From Fimbriimonadaceae bacterium (GTDB lineage Bacteria > Armatimonadota > Fimbriimonadia > Fimbriimonadales > Fimbriimonadaceae), in the NCBI GenBank assembly GCA_020847855.1, contig JADLBH010000018.1, positions 1 to 64,000 of the forward strand: a stretch of 64,000 nucleotides of DNA, given 5' to 3'. The notes beneath the pieces were generated by a model. That model worked only from the letters and a program-made list of their open reading frames with translations, did not search any database and was not told where the DNA came from. The translations under genes were made by a program, and so were the position numbers. Shown here one piece after another: positions 1 to 8,522 of this stretch. How positions within the stretch are numbered: the first letter of the stretch is position 1; the number at the start of each line of letters is the position of its first letter.

Positions 1-2
1 CC

Positions 3-227
3 CTCGAACTCTACGACTTCGTCTCCGGCGGCTGGGTGCAGCCGCAATCGGCCGCAGGGACGATGACAGATTCCACGGTCACGGTCACGGGCACGACGGT
101 AGATCGCTTCATCGAGGCGGGCACCAAGAAGATGAAAGCGCGGGTCTCGGTCCGAGCCAACGGCCCCACGGCTCTCAGCCAGTGGCAGATCGCGATGGAC
201 AACGCCGAGTGGGCAGTCAACCCTTAA
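3..227 (+). CDS. C-terminal end of a truncated protein of unknown function
   Basis: An open frame runs in from the left edge and stops at 225-227, giving 74 visible residues. The tail includes the segment ELYDFVSGGW and a run of alternating Thr/Val that looks like beta strands. No family is recognised. It is rich in polar beta-forming residues, as in the last strand pairs of secreted bacterial proteins, but that is a guess. An internal GTG at 36 is not needed as a start because the frame is open upstream. A strong terminator follows 20 bases after the stop. Confidence 0.6.
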   Translation, partial: LELYDFVSGGWVQPQSAAGTMTDSTVTVTGTTVDRFIEAGTKKMKARVSVRANGPTALSQWQIAMDNAEWAVNP

Positions 228-247
228 GGGCCCAGGGCTAAGGGGCT

Positions 248-284
248 GCGGGGCAGCCGGTCACGGTTGCCCCGCTTTTGTTTC
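248..284 (+). terminator. Rho-independent terminator
   Basis: An 11-bp GC-rich stem (gcggggcagcc pairing with ggttgccccgc, one G-T wobble) with a short loop is followed by a T-rich run (cttttgttt). It ends the truncated gene at the left edge and lies between it and the convergent redoxin gene. Confidence 0.8.
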
Positions 285-289
285 CGCGC

Positions 290-853
290 TCACTCCGAAC
301 CGTCAGGAATGCCGCACCCGATCGCGGGGGTTCGCGGCACCGAGACCGCCTTGCCAGCGAGGATCTCTCCGAGAGCGACCCGAAGATCCTGGCGGGGCTT
401 CTCCAGCCGCACCCGGCCGTGCTCCAGGTAGGAGTCGTCAATTCGGCCGCGATATAGCAACGTGCCGGTTGGGCCGACGACCGCCGCCTCCGGGGTTACG
501 GTGACTCCCAGCATCTTGACGAGCTCGAGCTTTGAATCGAGATATGCAGGCATGTTCAAAGCAAACTCCTCACCGTGCTTTTTGAGGTCGTCCGCGCCGA
601 ACGAAGCATCCACATAGACTCGAAGGAACGAGAACCCCTTCGGCTCGAGCTCCTTCTGAATCCTGGAGAGCTCCGGCGCATAGCGGTTGGCGATGGGGCA
701 ATCCACTGCGATGAAGAGCACGACCGTCGCCTTCGAATCCGGGGCGGGTAGCGCGATCCTCTCACCGCTCGCCGACTCGCCCGACCAGTGGATCGGGGGT
801 GCCGCCTGCTGAGGGGCAAAGCACACAAATGCCATAGCGGCGAGGGCGGTCAT
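290..853 (-). CDS. Secreted redoxin / AhpC-TSA-like thioredoxin-fold protein
   Basis: A 187-residue protein. The start chosen (853) gives a signal-like N-terminus, MTALAAMAFVCF, up to about residue 17; a GTG at 898 would add 15 residues. The thioredoxin fold is marked by DCPIANRYAPEL (residues 51-62), the usual signature of redoxin-like proteins with one Cys before Pro, and by a cis-Pro loop around VTPE (119-122). There is one candidate catalytic Cys (C52); a second Cys (C180) lies near the end. The family uses thiol chemistry in the periplasm. It is divergent from a cytochrome c / monooxygenase-like gene. In other phyla redoxin, cytochrome c and Cu-monooxygenase modules occur in one protein (family knowledge), so the pair may act together. 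Confidence 0.75.
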   Translation of the reverse strand: MTALAAMAFVCFAPQQAAPPIHWSGESASGERIALPAPDSKATVVLFIAVDCPIANRYAPELSRIQKELEPKGFSFLRVYVDASFGADDLKKHGEEFALNMPAYLDSKLELVKMLGVTVTPEAAVVGPTGTLLYRGRIDDSYLEHGRVRLEKPRQDLRVALGEILAGKAVSVPRTPAIGCGIPDGSE

Positions 854-902
854 ATGTGTTTCGACGAATCGGGAGCGAAAGTGGTTCGCACGGGGCACGA
901 GG

Positions 903-908
903 TACCTT
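903..908 (+). promoter_or_regulatory. -10 box of a near-leaderless promoter
   Basis: TACCTT ends 6 nt before the GTG start at 915, so transcription would begin at or next to the start codon. Confidence 0.4.
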
Positions 909-914
909 TGCAGA

Positions 915-2123
915 GTGCAGGCAAGAACTTGGATCGGGTTCGCGACAGCCCTCTCCTTGTTCCTTTGTTGTGCATTCGTGTCGCCAAAGGACGGGGAACC
1001 GACTTACGCGGCAGACATCCGCCCTTTGATCGCCGAGAAGTGCCTCTCGTGCCACGTCGAGGGTGGCATGGCCCCCTTCCCGCTCCAATCGTTCGAGCAG
1101 GTGAAGAAGCGCGCGAGATTGGTCTGGACCATGGCACTGTCCTTGAAGATGCCGGTCTGCAATGCCAGCTCGGACGCCGGGGAGTTCTGCATCGGCGGGC
1201 CCTTCACCGACGAGCAACTCGTCCTGTTCCAGCGATGGCTGGCGGCCGGTGCCCCAGAAGGAGTAGCGACCGAGCCCCTCCCATCGCCCGGCAAGGAGTG
1301 GCGGCTCGGAGCACCGGACGCGGTGCTCAGGCCGGTCGAGGCGGCCCCGATCGAGCCCGAGGGTCGGCCCTTCTGGCGCACGTTCGTTCTGGACCTCAAG
1401 CCCTACAAGGGAAAGCGGATTCGGGCTTTCGATGTGCGAGTCGAGTCCCCGCAAGTGCTCCGTCAAGCGACCCTCGGCTTCGCACCGGACGGGCTTGCAG
1501 GCGCTAACCGTGGGCGCGCGGGCTTCCCGACCTATGGCACCCTCTCGCACTACACGTCCAGGGTTTTCGGCTCCTGGGCGCCGGGATATCCAGTTTGGCA
1601 GTTTCCACGGGGCGCCTCGCTCCCTATCGCTGCCGACGGCCTCGCCGTCCAAGCCTTCTATCTGCAGCGGGGCCGCACGGAGCCAGGTGGCTTCGAGGTC
1701 GCCCTCTACTTCTCACGCGATGAGGGGGACCGCGAGGTCAAGACTGTCCAAACCGGCAGCATGGACATCCAGGTATCGGCTGGCAGTACGGTGGAGCTTA
1801 GCTACCAACACCAGTTCCCTGGCACTGTGGACTTGATCGCAATCGTGCCGGAGGCGAGGTTCTACTGCTCGGACATCCTAGTGACCGCCCCTGGTTTTCG
1901 GCTCCTCGATACTCGCAAGTGGGAGCCGTATTGGGTAGGGGTGTTTCGATATCGAGAGCCGATTCGCTTGGCTGCAGGTTCAGAGGTTTCTGCTCGATTC
2001 ACGATCGAGAACGACATCCACGCAAGTCGAAACGAGGTGACCGTGCCGAGGCCCGTATCCGGCGGGTATCGCGAGGCGCAAGAGGCGAACTACGTCAACC
2101 TCGTCTATTGCGACGCCAGATAG
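915..2123 (+). CDS. Secreted cytochrome c with degenerate Cu-monooxygenase-like domain
   Basis: A 402-residue protein with a signal peptide (hydrophobic to about residue 22). One c-type haem site, CLSCH, lies at residues 43-47, so it is periplasmic or surface-exposed. The rest resembles the C-terminal domain of ascorbate-dependent copper type II monooxygenases: the order GSWAPGYP, a beta core ending ALYFSRD, then a stretch ending in R-LLDTRKWEPYWVGVF matches that family. The copper His motifs expected there are not seen: the HYHP-like position reads AFYLQRG and the HMH-like position reads EARFYCSD. A redox-carrier or binding role is therefore more likely than catalysis. GTG start at 915 is supported by a -10 box 6 nt upstream. 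Confidence 0.65.
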   Translation: MQARTWIGFATALSLFLCCAFVSPKDGEPTYAADIRPLIAEKCLSCHVEGGMAPFPLQSFEQVKKRARLVWTMALSLKMPVCNASSDAGEFCIGGPFTDEQLVLFQRWLAAGAPEGVATEPLPSPGKEWRLGAPDAVLRPVEAAPIEPEGRPFWRTFVLDLKPYKGKRIRAFDVRVESPQVLRQATLGFAPDGLAGANRGRAGFPTYGTLSHYTSRVFGSWAPGYPVWQFPRGASLPIAADGLAVQAFYLQRGRTEPGGFEVALYFSRDEGDREVKTVQTGSMDIQVSAGSTVELSYQHQFPGTVDLIAIVPEARFYCSDILVTAPGFRLLDTRKWEPYWVGVFRYREPIRLAAGSEVSARFTIENDIHASRNEVTVPRPVSGGYREAQEANYVNLVYCDAR

Positions 2124-3313
2124 GGTGTGCCCTCGATCACCGTACCGGAGCAGAGGTTGATACCGAAGTACGTTGCGATCTCCCTGTAGTCGCTGGCGGA
2201 CCACAAGGCGAGATCGGCCCTCATGCCAGGCTTGAGCGAGCCTCGATCCCCGAGTCTTAGGGCTCGCGCTGCGTTCGCCGTGGTCGCGCACAGGGCCTCG
2301 GCCGGGGTCATGCTCATGTACCTGCACGCGAGAGCCATCACCAAGGGGAGCGAGAGCGTCGGTGACGAGCCGGGATTAAAGTCGGTGGCGAGCGCGACGG
2401 GCAGGCCCGCGCGGAGCATGGCATGGGCATCCGGGAAGCGATGGAGCCCGAGACCTACCACGCTCCCCGGCACGAGGACGGGGACGACTTCGGACTCGGC
2501 CATCGCCTCGATCCCGGCGGCCCCGGTGTGTTCGAGGTGGTCGGCGGAAGTCGCTCCAAGGACCCTGGCGAGGGCCGCTCCTCCAGCGTCGTGGAACTGG
2601 TCCACGTGGAGGTGGAGAGCGAGCCGGTATTGCTCCGCAGCGGTGGCCAGCCGCTTCGCGTCGGCCTCGTCGAAGTATCCGACCTCGACGAATGCGTCCA
2701 CTGCGTCCACGAGGCCGCGGTTCGCAAGTTCGGGAAGGATCCGGTCGCAGGCTTCTGCGACGTACTCGGCCTTGCCTATGCCTTCGGGCACGGCGTGCAA
2801 GCCAAGGTACGTGGCACGGATCTCCACCGGCCCTTCGGCAGACAGTGCGCGGTACGCCTGGAGGGTGCGAGCCTCCGTTTCCAGGTCGAGTCCATACCCA
2901 GATTTGGCTTCCATCGTGGTCGTTCCCATCGCCATGGCCACACGGACCCTGGTGCGCCCGATTTGAACCATATGGTCAAGAGTGAGGCCCCGTGTGCTCG
3001 CCACTGTGCTCTTGATGCCTCCCCCGGCGGCTGCGACGTCTTGGTAGGTCGCGCCTTGGGCCCGCAGCTCCAGCTCGTTGGCCCGGTTACCGCCAAAGAT
3101 CAGATGCGTGTGGGAATCCACCAGTCCCGGAGTCGCCACACCTCCATGGATTGAGATCGTCTCGCCCTTGTGACCGGCAAATCGGCCCGGCTCGCCCACG
3201 GCGGCGATGCGACCGTCCTCGCACAGGATCGCAGCATCTTCATGCACGAGCACCTTGCCTGCCCCGTCCGGCGTTACGATTTGTGCGCAGTCGCGAACGA
3301 GCAGGCCACTCAT
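2105..3313 (-). CDS. hutI: Imidazolonepropionase (histidine degradation)
   Basis: A 402-residue metal-dependent amidohydrolase that hydrolyses 4-imidazolone-5-propanoate to N-formimino-L-glutamate in the cytoplasm. The metal-binding DSHTHLIFGG (residues 66-75), EAKSGYGL, LHVDQFHD, SADHLEHTG and ATDFNPGS motifs are all present and in family order. Its length is normal for HutI. The start ATG overlaps the hutG stop as ATGA. It is the last gene of hutU-hutG-hutI. The frame is open upstream inside hutG, but the homology begins at MSGLLV. Its stop lies 19 bases inside the end of the convergent cytochrome gene. Confidence 0.95.
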   Translation of the reverse strand: MSGLLVRDCAQIVTPDGAGKVLVHEDAAILCEDGRIAAVGEPGRFAGHKGETISIHGGVATPGLVDSHTHLIFGGNRANELELRAQGATYQDVAAAGGGIKSTVASTRGLTLDHMVQIGRTRVRVAMAMGTTTMEAKSGYGLDLETEARTLQAYRALSAEGPVEIRATYLGLHAVPEGIGKAEYVAEACDRILPELANRGLVDAVDAFVEVGYFDEADAKRLATAAEQYRLALHLHVDQFHDAGGAALARVLGATSADHLEHTGAAGIEAMAESEVVPVLVPGSVVGLGLHRFPDAHAMLRAGLPVALATDFNPGSSPTLSLPLVMALACRYMSMTPAEALCATTANAARALRLGDRGSLKPGMRADLALWSASDYREIATYFGINLCSGTVIEGTPYLASQ

Positions 3314-4224
3314 CGGAGTTGGATCCCGGTCGCGAAGGTACACAAGAACATCGCAGCTGCGAGCATGGTTCTCGAGCCGGAGTCCATGGTCGGATCTATC
3401 TCCATGATGGACATGCTCTCGACCTTGGGTTCCCGTGCTGCCAAGCGAATCGCTTCCCGCACCTGACCGATACTGAGGCCCATGGGCCGGGCACCGGGGC
3501 AGGCGGGTGCGAAAGCTCGATCCAGCACGTCCACATCGAGGTCCAGATGGATCGCCTTTACGCGAGGTGCGAGGTTTTCGAGTGCAGCGCTCATAGCGGT
3601 TCCCGCACCCTCTCGATGCACGGTCTCGAGCGTGACCACCGTGGTGCCCGCGCGCCTTCCCGCCTCGACATATTCCCGTGAGTTGGCAAAGGGGGCGATG
3701 CCGATCTGGAAGACGTTCGTGCCAGGGAGCCCGTCTTCCAGCAGGGCGGTCAATACGTTCCCGTTGTGTAGGCCCGGTGCGGTACTTCGAAGGTCGAGGT
3801 GGGCGTCCAGGGTCACAACTCCGATCGCGTCCAACCCCACGCCCTTGTGTCTGGCGAGGGCATGAACAGTGGGCCGGGTCACAGAGTTGTCGCCACCCAG
3901 CACAATCCCTGCGACGGTGCCTTCGAGGGCCCCGGCCCATCGGGTCGCGATCTCTTCGAGCCCCTCGACCGGGCCCAACTTGCCGGGGTCGAGGTCGCCA
4001 GTGTCGCGCCCCTGGGTTCCCGACAGGTCCAGTCCAGTCTCGATGTCGAAGGTCGAGAGCCGTGCCAAGGCCTCTCGGATCGCTAGCGGAGCCGCGTCGG
4101 TCCGCCCCGGGGTGATCGAGAGGTTTGCCCCGAGGTCACCAATTGCGACGATCGGGCCGGAGGTGGGCGGGCTCGCAAGCCACTCGCTGGCTCGGGGCCA
4201 GTCAGGATCGTGGAAGAGCTTCAT
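3310..4224 (-). CDS. hutG: Arginase-family formimidoylglutamase
   Basis: A 304-residue ureohydrolase that splits N-formimino-L-glutamate into glutamate and formamide. Ureohydrolase motifs are in order: GGDNS (110-114), DAHLD (140-144) and DLDVDVLD (228-235), with the C-terminal ME-DP motif at 274-278. The first motif normally reads GGDHS or GGGHE; here the metal-binding His is Asn113, so one manganese ligand seems lost. The start is fixed by the 4-bp overlap with hutU, and the stop overlaps hutI. Context and family make HutG the best name; another arginase-like amidinohydrolase cannot be excluded. Confidence 0.88.
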   Translation of the reverse strand: MKLFHDPDWPRASEWLASPPTSGPIVAIGDLGANLSITPGRTDAAPLAIREALARLSTFDIETGLDLSGTQGRDTGDLDPGKLGPVEGLEEIATRWAGALEGTVAGIVLGGDNSVTRPTVHALARHKGVGLDAIGVVTLDAHLDLRSTAPGLHNGNVLTALLEDGLPGTNVFQIGIAPFANSREYVEAGRRAGTTVVTLETVHREGAGTAMSAALENLAPRVKAIHLDLDVDVLDRAFAPACPGARPMGLSIGQVREAIRLAAREPKVESMSIMEIDPTMDSGSRTMLAAAMFLCTFATGIQLR

Positions 4225-5867
4225 GGGGTTCCCATGGGCACGTGGATCCCGTGCCGTTGGGCGCACTCGATCGCCTCGGGGTATCCGGCGTCCACGTGGC
4301 GGATCACGCCCATCATGGGGTCGGTCCGAAGGACTCGCTCCAGGCGCTTTCGACCCAGGTCGCTGCCGTCTGCGACCACGACCATCCCCGCGTGGAGGGA
4401 GTACCCGATCCCGACGCCGCCGCCGTTGTGGACGGAGACCCAGCTCGCTCCCGCCGCAGTGTTCACCAGGGCGTTGAGGATGGGCCAGTCCGCCACGGCG
4501 TCCGTACCGTCCCTCATCGCCTCGGTCTCGCGGTTGGGGGAGGCGACACTGCCACAGTCGAGGTGGTCCCGGCCGATCACGAAGGGCGCCTTGGCCGCAC
4601 CGGTCTCCACCAGATGGTTCATAGCGAGCCCCATTTCGTCGCGCTCGCCGTACCCGAGCCAGCAGATGCGGCACGGCAACCCTTGGAACTGAATCTTTTG
4701 GGGGGCCAGGGTGAGCCAGCGCACGAGCCCTTCGTTGTCCCGAAACATCTGCAGCGCGAGTTGGTCGGTCTTGTGGATGTCTTCTGCGTCACCGGAGAGC
4801 GCGGCCCACCGGAAGGGGCCGCGGCCCTCACAAAAGAGCGGCCGGATGTACTCGGGCACGAAGCCAGGGATGTCGAAGGCGTTGCCTACGCCTGCCTCGA
4901 CGGCGTACGCCCGGATGTTGTTTCCGTAGTCGAACGTGACCGCCCCTTGGGCGGCCAGGTCGAGCATGGCCTGCACGTGGGTGCCCATGGACTCGACCGA
5001 CCGGCGGACGTAGTCTTGCGGATCCTCCATTCGCAATGCGTACGCCTCGGCGAGGCTGAGACCCGCCGGGACGTATCCGTGGAGAGGGTCGTGGGCGCTG
5101 GTCTGGTCCGTGAGCACGTCAGGCACCGCGCCCCGGCGAGCCATCTCGGGGAGCACCTCGGCGGCGTTACCCACGAGGCCCACGCTCCGATTGGGCCGGT
5201 GCGCGAGGATCGCCAGGGCCTCGTCCAGATTGTCCACCATTTGGTCACAATAGCCTGAAGCGATTCGCTTTTCGATCCTGGCCGGGTCCACGTCTATCCC
5301 CAGGAACGCAGCCCCGGCCAGGGTTGCGGCGAGGGGTTGTGCGCCGCCCATCCCTCCCATCCCCGCGCTCACCACGAGCCTTCCTGCGAGGGTTCCGCCA
5401 AAGTGGCGGTTGGCACAGGCCTGAAACGTCTCGTAGGTTCCTTGGACGATGCCCTGGGAGCCAATATAGATCCAGGATCCGGCGGTCATTTGACCGTACA
5501 TCATGAGACCGCGGCGCTCGAGTTCGCGGAAGTGCTCCCAATCCGACCACTTGCCCACAAGGTTCGAGTTCGCAAGGAGGACGCGCGGCGCGAGATCGTG
5601 GGTCTGCATCACTGCGACGGGCTTTCCCGACTGCACGAGCAGGGTCTCTTCGTTTCCCAACTCACGCAGGCATCGAACGATCGCATCGAAGGCTTCCCAT
5701 GACCGCGCCGCCTTACCGGTGCCACCGTAGACCACGAGGTCGTCTGGCCGTTCCGCCACCTCGGGATCGAGGTTGTTCATGAGCATGCGCAGGGCGGCTT
5801 CTTGGGGCCAGCCCTTGCACTGGAGTTCGTTGCCCCTCGGGGCCCGGATGGCCGTCCTGGTCGGCAT
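4221..5867 (-). CDS. hutU: Urocanate hydratase (urocanase)
   Basis: A 548-residue cytosolic enzyme that converts urocanate to imidazolonepropionate using tightly bound NAD. The sequence matches urocanase throughout: an [20 protein letters not shown] start, the NAD-site glycines in [12 protein letters not shown], the SAHDPLHGY segment, and the family motif around [12 protein letters not shown]. It is the first gene of hutU-hutG-hutI. The histidine ammonia-lyase gene that would make its substrate is not in this window. A TACAAT box lies 6 nt upstream of the ATG, so the operon is probably transcribed from its own near-leaderless promoter. Confidence 0.97.
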   Translation of the reverse strand: MPTRTAIRAPRGNELQCKGWPQEAALRMLMNNLDPEVAERPDDLVVYGGTGKAARSWEAFDAIVRCLRELGNEETLLVQSGKPVAVMQTHDLAPRVLLANSNLVGKWSDWEHFRELERRGLMMYGQMTAGSWIYIGSQGIVQGTYETFQACANRHFGGTLAGRLVVSAGMGGMGGAQPLAATLAGAAFLGIDVDPARIEKRIASGYCDQMVDNLDEALAILAHRPNRSVGLVGNAAEVLPEMARRGAVPDVLTDQTSAHDPLHGYVPAGLSLAEAYALRMEDPQDYVRRSVESMGTHVQAMLDLAAQGAVTFDYGNNIRAYAVEAGVGNAFDIPGFVPEYIRPLFCEGRGPFRWAALSGDAEDIHKTDQLALQMFRDNEGLVRWLTLAPQKIQFQGLPCRICWLGYGERDEMGLAMNHLVETGAAKAPFVIGRDHLDCGSVASPNRETEAMRDGTDAVADWPILNALVNTAAGASWVSVHNGGGVGIGYSLHAGMVVVADGSDLGRKRLERVLRTDPMMGVIRHVDAGYPEAIECAQRHGIHVPMGTP

Positions 5868-5873
5868 GAGGCG

Positions 5874-5879
5874 ATTGTA
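5874..5879 (-). promoter_or_regulatory. -10 box of the hutUGI operon
   Basis: TACAAT read on the minus strand, ending 6 nt before the hutU ATG at 5867. No Shine-Dalgarno sequence fits in this gap. Confidence 0.6.
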
Positions 5880-5893
5880 CAGGTTCCTGCGTG

Positions 5894-6325
5894 CTAGGGA
5901 GCCTGGGCGGCGACGATATACCGGCCCTCTTGCCGCACCATCGCCGAGACGGTGCTTGCGGCGACGTCCACCGTGGATCCAGGGACGGGCACAGACGTTT
6001 CGCCGTCCATCCGGTAGAGCCGAAGCTCTGTGGCCTGAACGCCTGGGGGCAATTTGGCCGGGTCGTACTTTGCTTCGAGGGACAGGTCCTTGGTCGGGTT
6101 CTGCCCGTCAATCTGGAAGTCGAACGCATTGGCGACGAGCAGCCCAGCGAGCCCCTGGAGCCCAAGGACGTCCGCGAGGAGGAAGGTCACCGCCCTGTCA
6201 AAGGTTTGGTCGGCGATGTCGAACTTGAGGCGGTCACCGAGGGCGCGAACGACTCGCGTGCTGGGCGAGACGAAGACTCGCTGGAAGAAGTCGCCGATCG
6301 AGCCGCCGCAACCTGAGGCCAACAC
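5894..6325 (-). CDS. Small lipoprotein of unknown function, start uncertain
   Basis: The frame ends at 5894 and encodes about 145 residues with a lipobox-like LVLASGCGG at its N-terminus, then a hydrophilic domain with repeated Val/Leu. No family is recognised. The start is a problem: the first GTG after the upstream tRNA (6325) leaves only five residues before the Cys, too short for a signal peptide, and no ATG, GTG or TTG lies between it and the CCA end of the tRNA. A longer version would start inside the tRNA gene. A non-standard start (CTG or CTC) is possible. It lies between tRNA-Pro and hutU. Confidence 0.55.
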   Translation of the reverse strand: MLASGCGGSIGDFFQRVFVSPSTRVVRALGDRLKFDIADQTFDRAVTFLLADVLGLQGLAGLLVANAFDFQIDGQNPTKDLSLEAKYDPAKLPPGVQATELRLYRMDGETSVPVPGSTVDVAASTVSAMVRQEGRYIVAAQAP

Positions 6326-6344
6326 CAGCGCAAGGAGGAGAGTA

Positions 6345-6421
6345 TGGTCGGGGCGGCCGGACTTGAACCGGCGGCCTCTTCCCCCCCAGAGAAGCGCGCT
6401 ACCATGCTGCGCCACGCCCCG
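6345..6421 (-). tRNA. tRNA-Pro (anticodon GGG), CCA encoded
   Basis: Read on the minus strand: acceptor CGGGGCG pairs with CGCCCCG, the D-arm is GCGCAGCATGGTAGCGC, the anticodon loop is CTGGGGG (anticodon GGG, proline), and the T-arm contains GGTTCAAGTCC. The discriminator A is followed by an encoded CCA. The gene is 77 nt. It lies between a TPR gene and a small lipoprotein gene on the same strand. Confidence 0.95.
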
Positions 6422-6452
6422 ACAGTCGCGTGAGAATACCCCCACGGTCCAA

Positions 6453-8114
6453 CTAGCCCCGTGGACGGGCCACGAGCGGCAGTCTCCCGATACCGGCGAA
6501 GTACCGCCATGCGTCCAGCACCTTCGGGATCGGCCGTCCGGCCAGTCCTCGGGCGTCGGCGGTCTCGGCTGCCTTGAGCGCGTTCTTCGCCTCGGTGTTT
6601 TGGTTGAGGTCGAAGAGCACGGCCGCGAGCGTGTATTGCGCCGCGGCATAGTTCGGGCCAGCCTTCGCGGCGGAGGACGCCGATTTCAGCGCCTCAGCCG
6701 AATCCTTGAGCAGCGCGAGCACGAGCGCCTTTCCGGTCAGTGCCTGGAAGGAGTCCGGTTTTGCGGCCAGCGCGGCGTCGAAGTAGGCGTCGGCGAGCCG
6801 GAACTGGTAGGTCTGGTCCTCGCCGGACACGTCGCTGCGAAGTCCGAACTCGATGACCTGGTTCGCCTTCTCGATATAGAGGTCCACATTGGCGGGTTCT
6901 GCCAGGATCGCGGTTTCGAATGCAGCACGGCTCTTCTCATATTCGCCCGTGCGCCAGAAAAGGGTGCAAAGCGCACTGTTCACGATAGGATCCTGGCCCT
7001 GCGAGGCAGAGAGGCCGGTTGCCAGGCTCCGGGCAGAGGCGAGGTCGTTGCGCCGTAACGACATCCATGTGCGGCTCGTGGCGACGACGAGCGAGTCCGG
7101 GGCATCGAGCAGCGCGTCCTTCTCGGCCTCGGCAGCGGCTTCTTCGTCACCGGTGAAGAGAAGGAGCAGGGCGCGCAGGGCTTGTCCCTCACCGTCGAAC
7201 TCACCAAACCGCTGAACGTCCTTCATGGTCTGCGCCGCTTCTTGGAGCCTTCCCGAACGGATCTGAGCGAACATCAACCGGTCGGCTAGCTGGTTGTTCG
7301 TCGGTTCGTTCCGAAATCGGGGTTTCAGCTCGTTGATGGCGAGCGAGTAGCGTCCGGCGTCAAGCAGGGCATCCACGAAGGCGATGCGGTTGCCGTCGGT
7401 AACGGTGCCAAAGCTGTCCACGTTCGCCTGGAGGCTCTCGATGCGGGATTTCGCCGCGGCAGAGAAGGCGCTCCGGATCGTGGCTGCCGTCTCGGCTCGG
7501 TCGCCGTGATCGAGCGTAGCGAAGGCGCGTTTGAGGTGGATCGCGCTCAGAAGGTCGAGCACCCTCCGATTTGACGGATCCAGCTTGCTGGCGTCCTCGG
7601 CGTGCTGTTGGGCTCGGTCGAACTGACCCGCGCCCAAGTAGGCGCGAGCGAGGGCAAGTTTCGCGGCGGTGCTTCCTTCGTCGGCCTTGACCGCGGCCCT
7701 GCCAAAGCGGATCGCGTCCCCCCATTTCGAGACGTCTGAAGCTGCGTTCGACTGTCCGGCCAGGTAGGCGGCTCCTTTGGCGATCTCGTTGTTCACGGAA
7801 ACGCTGAGCGTGGTCTTCGCCGACTCGCCCTTCTCGTTATAGGCCGCGATCGTGAACTTCAGACCCCCGTCGTCCACGCTCAGCGTGTCGAACGTAAACT
7901 CATAGGGCGTACTGTTGTCGGTGCTTTGCAGGTCGTCTCCAACATAGAACTCCACGCTGGTGACCAGCGAGTCGGAATCCACGCCGACCGAGACCTTCAT
8001 TTCGCCAGACACGGTTTGGCCGTTCTTGATGTTGGGCGTCATCGTGATGCTGGCCGAGGCGGGCGCTGAGCAGACGAGGGCGAGGACGCTGAGGAGGGTC
8101 GCAGGGTTGGGCAT
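6453..8114 (-). CDS. Secreted TPR protein with N-terminal Ig-like domain
   Basis: A 553-residue protein with a signal peptide (MPNPATLLSVLALVCSAPASA). An Ig-like beta domain of about 90 residues follows; it has the typical GQTVSGEMKVSV and SVEFYVGDD pattern of domains found in cell-wall and carbohydrate-active proteins. Then several TPR-type helical pairs run to the end (for example the AKLALARAYLGAGQ and AAAQYTLAAVLFDLNQN segments). It is probably periplasmic and scaffolds other proteins. An ATG at 8141 would add nine residues; the start chosen places the signal peptide correctly. A tRNA lies 31 nt downstream. Confidence 0.8.
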   Translation of the reverse strand: MPNPATLLSVLALVCSAPASASITMTPNIKNGQTVSGEMKVSVGVDSDSLVTSVEFYVGDDLQSTDNSTPYEFTFDTLSVDDGGLKFTIAAYNEKGESAKTTLSVSVNNEIAKGAAYLAGQSNAASDVSKWGDAIRFGRAAVKADEGSTAAKLALARAYLGAGQFDRAQQHAEDASKLDPSNRRVLDLLSAIHLKRAFATLDHGDRAETAATIRSAFSAAAKSRIESLQANVDSFGTVTDGNRIAFVDALLDAGRYSLAINELKPRFRNEPTNNQLADRLMFAQIRSGRLQEAAQTMKDVQRFGEFDGEGQALRALLLLFTGDEEAAAEAEKDALLDAPDSLVVATSRTWMSLRRNDLASARSLATGLSASQGQDPIVNSALCTLFWRTGEYEKSRAAFETAILAEPANVDLYIEKANQVIEFGLRSDVSGEDQTYQFRLADAYFDAALAAKPDSFQALTGKALVLALLKDSAEALKSASSAAKAGPNYAAAQYTLAAVLFDLNQNTEAKNALKAAETADARGLAGRPIPKVLDAWRYFAGIGRLPLVARPRG

Positions 8115-8177
8115 AAGGTTCCCCGTAGGTATACCGATCATTATGACGCTTCGAGAGAACCATTGGATCGGTCGGGG

Positions 8178-8522
8178 CTAGATCGCCGCAGGACCGCGTT
8201 CTTCGGTTCGGACGCGGAGGGCGTCCACTAGGGCCTCCATGAAGACCATGCCGTCGCCGCTCTGTCCCGTCCTGGCTGCCGTGACGATGGCGCTCGCGAC
8301 GTCCTCGGCCAGGGCGTGCGAGACCGCGACCTCGATCTGGCTATAAAGGTGGAAGGCGACCACAGGGTCCCCAGCGAACGGCGAGGCGGCGCCTGGGCCG
8401 TGCCCACGACCCCGGACGTCGGTCACCGTCAACCCACCCACTCCCAGCTTCGCCACCGCGGTCTTTACCGCCTCGAGCCGGTAGGGCCTCACAATCGCCG
8501 TGACCTTCACAAGGCCGCTCAT
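8178..8522 (-). CDS. P-II family signalling protein with altered T-loop
   Basis: A 114-residue protein that aligns with GlnB/GlnK from end to end: VKVTAIVRPYRLEAVK at the N-terminus, LTVTDVRGRG before the T-loop, and the C-terminal signature TGQSGDGMVF (residues 85-94) that in GlnB helps bind ATP. The T-loop (about 38-55) is one residue shorter than GlnB and rich in Gly, Ala and Pro. The Tyr that is uridylylated in enteric P-II proteins aligns with a Pro, so that control cannot operate. Its start codon overlaps the stop of a membrane-protein gene (ATGA), as glnK is linked to amtB elsewhere, so the membrane protein is the obvious candidate target. Confidence 0.85.
   Translation of the reverse strand: MSGLVKVTAIVRPYRLEAVKTAVAKLGVGGLTVTDVRGRGHGPGAASPFAGDPVVAFHLYSQIEVAVSHALAEDVASAIVTAARTGQSGDGMVFMEALVDALRVRTEERGPAAI

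Noticed and set aside
762-1652. 296-residue minus frame opposite the cytochrome gene
   Set aside because: A shadow of the cytochrome gene; the plus-strand protein has a haem motif and signal peptide.
2105-5867. A histidine ammonia-lyase (hutH) within the hut region
   Set aside because: No frame with the Ala-Ser-Gly active-site motif was found on either strand near hutUGI.
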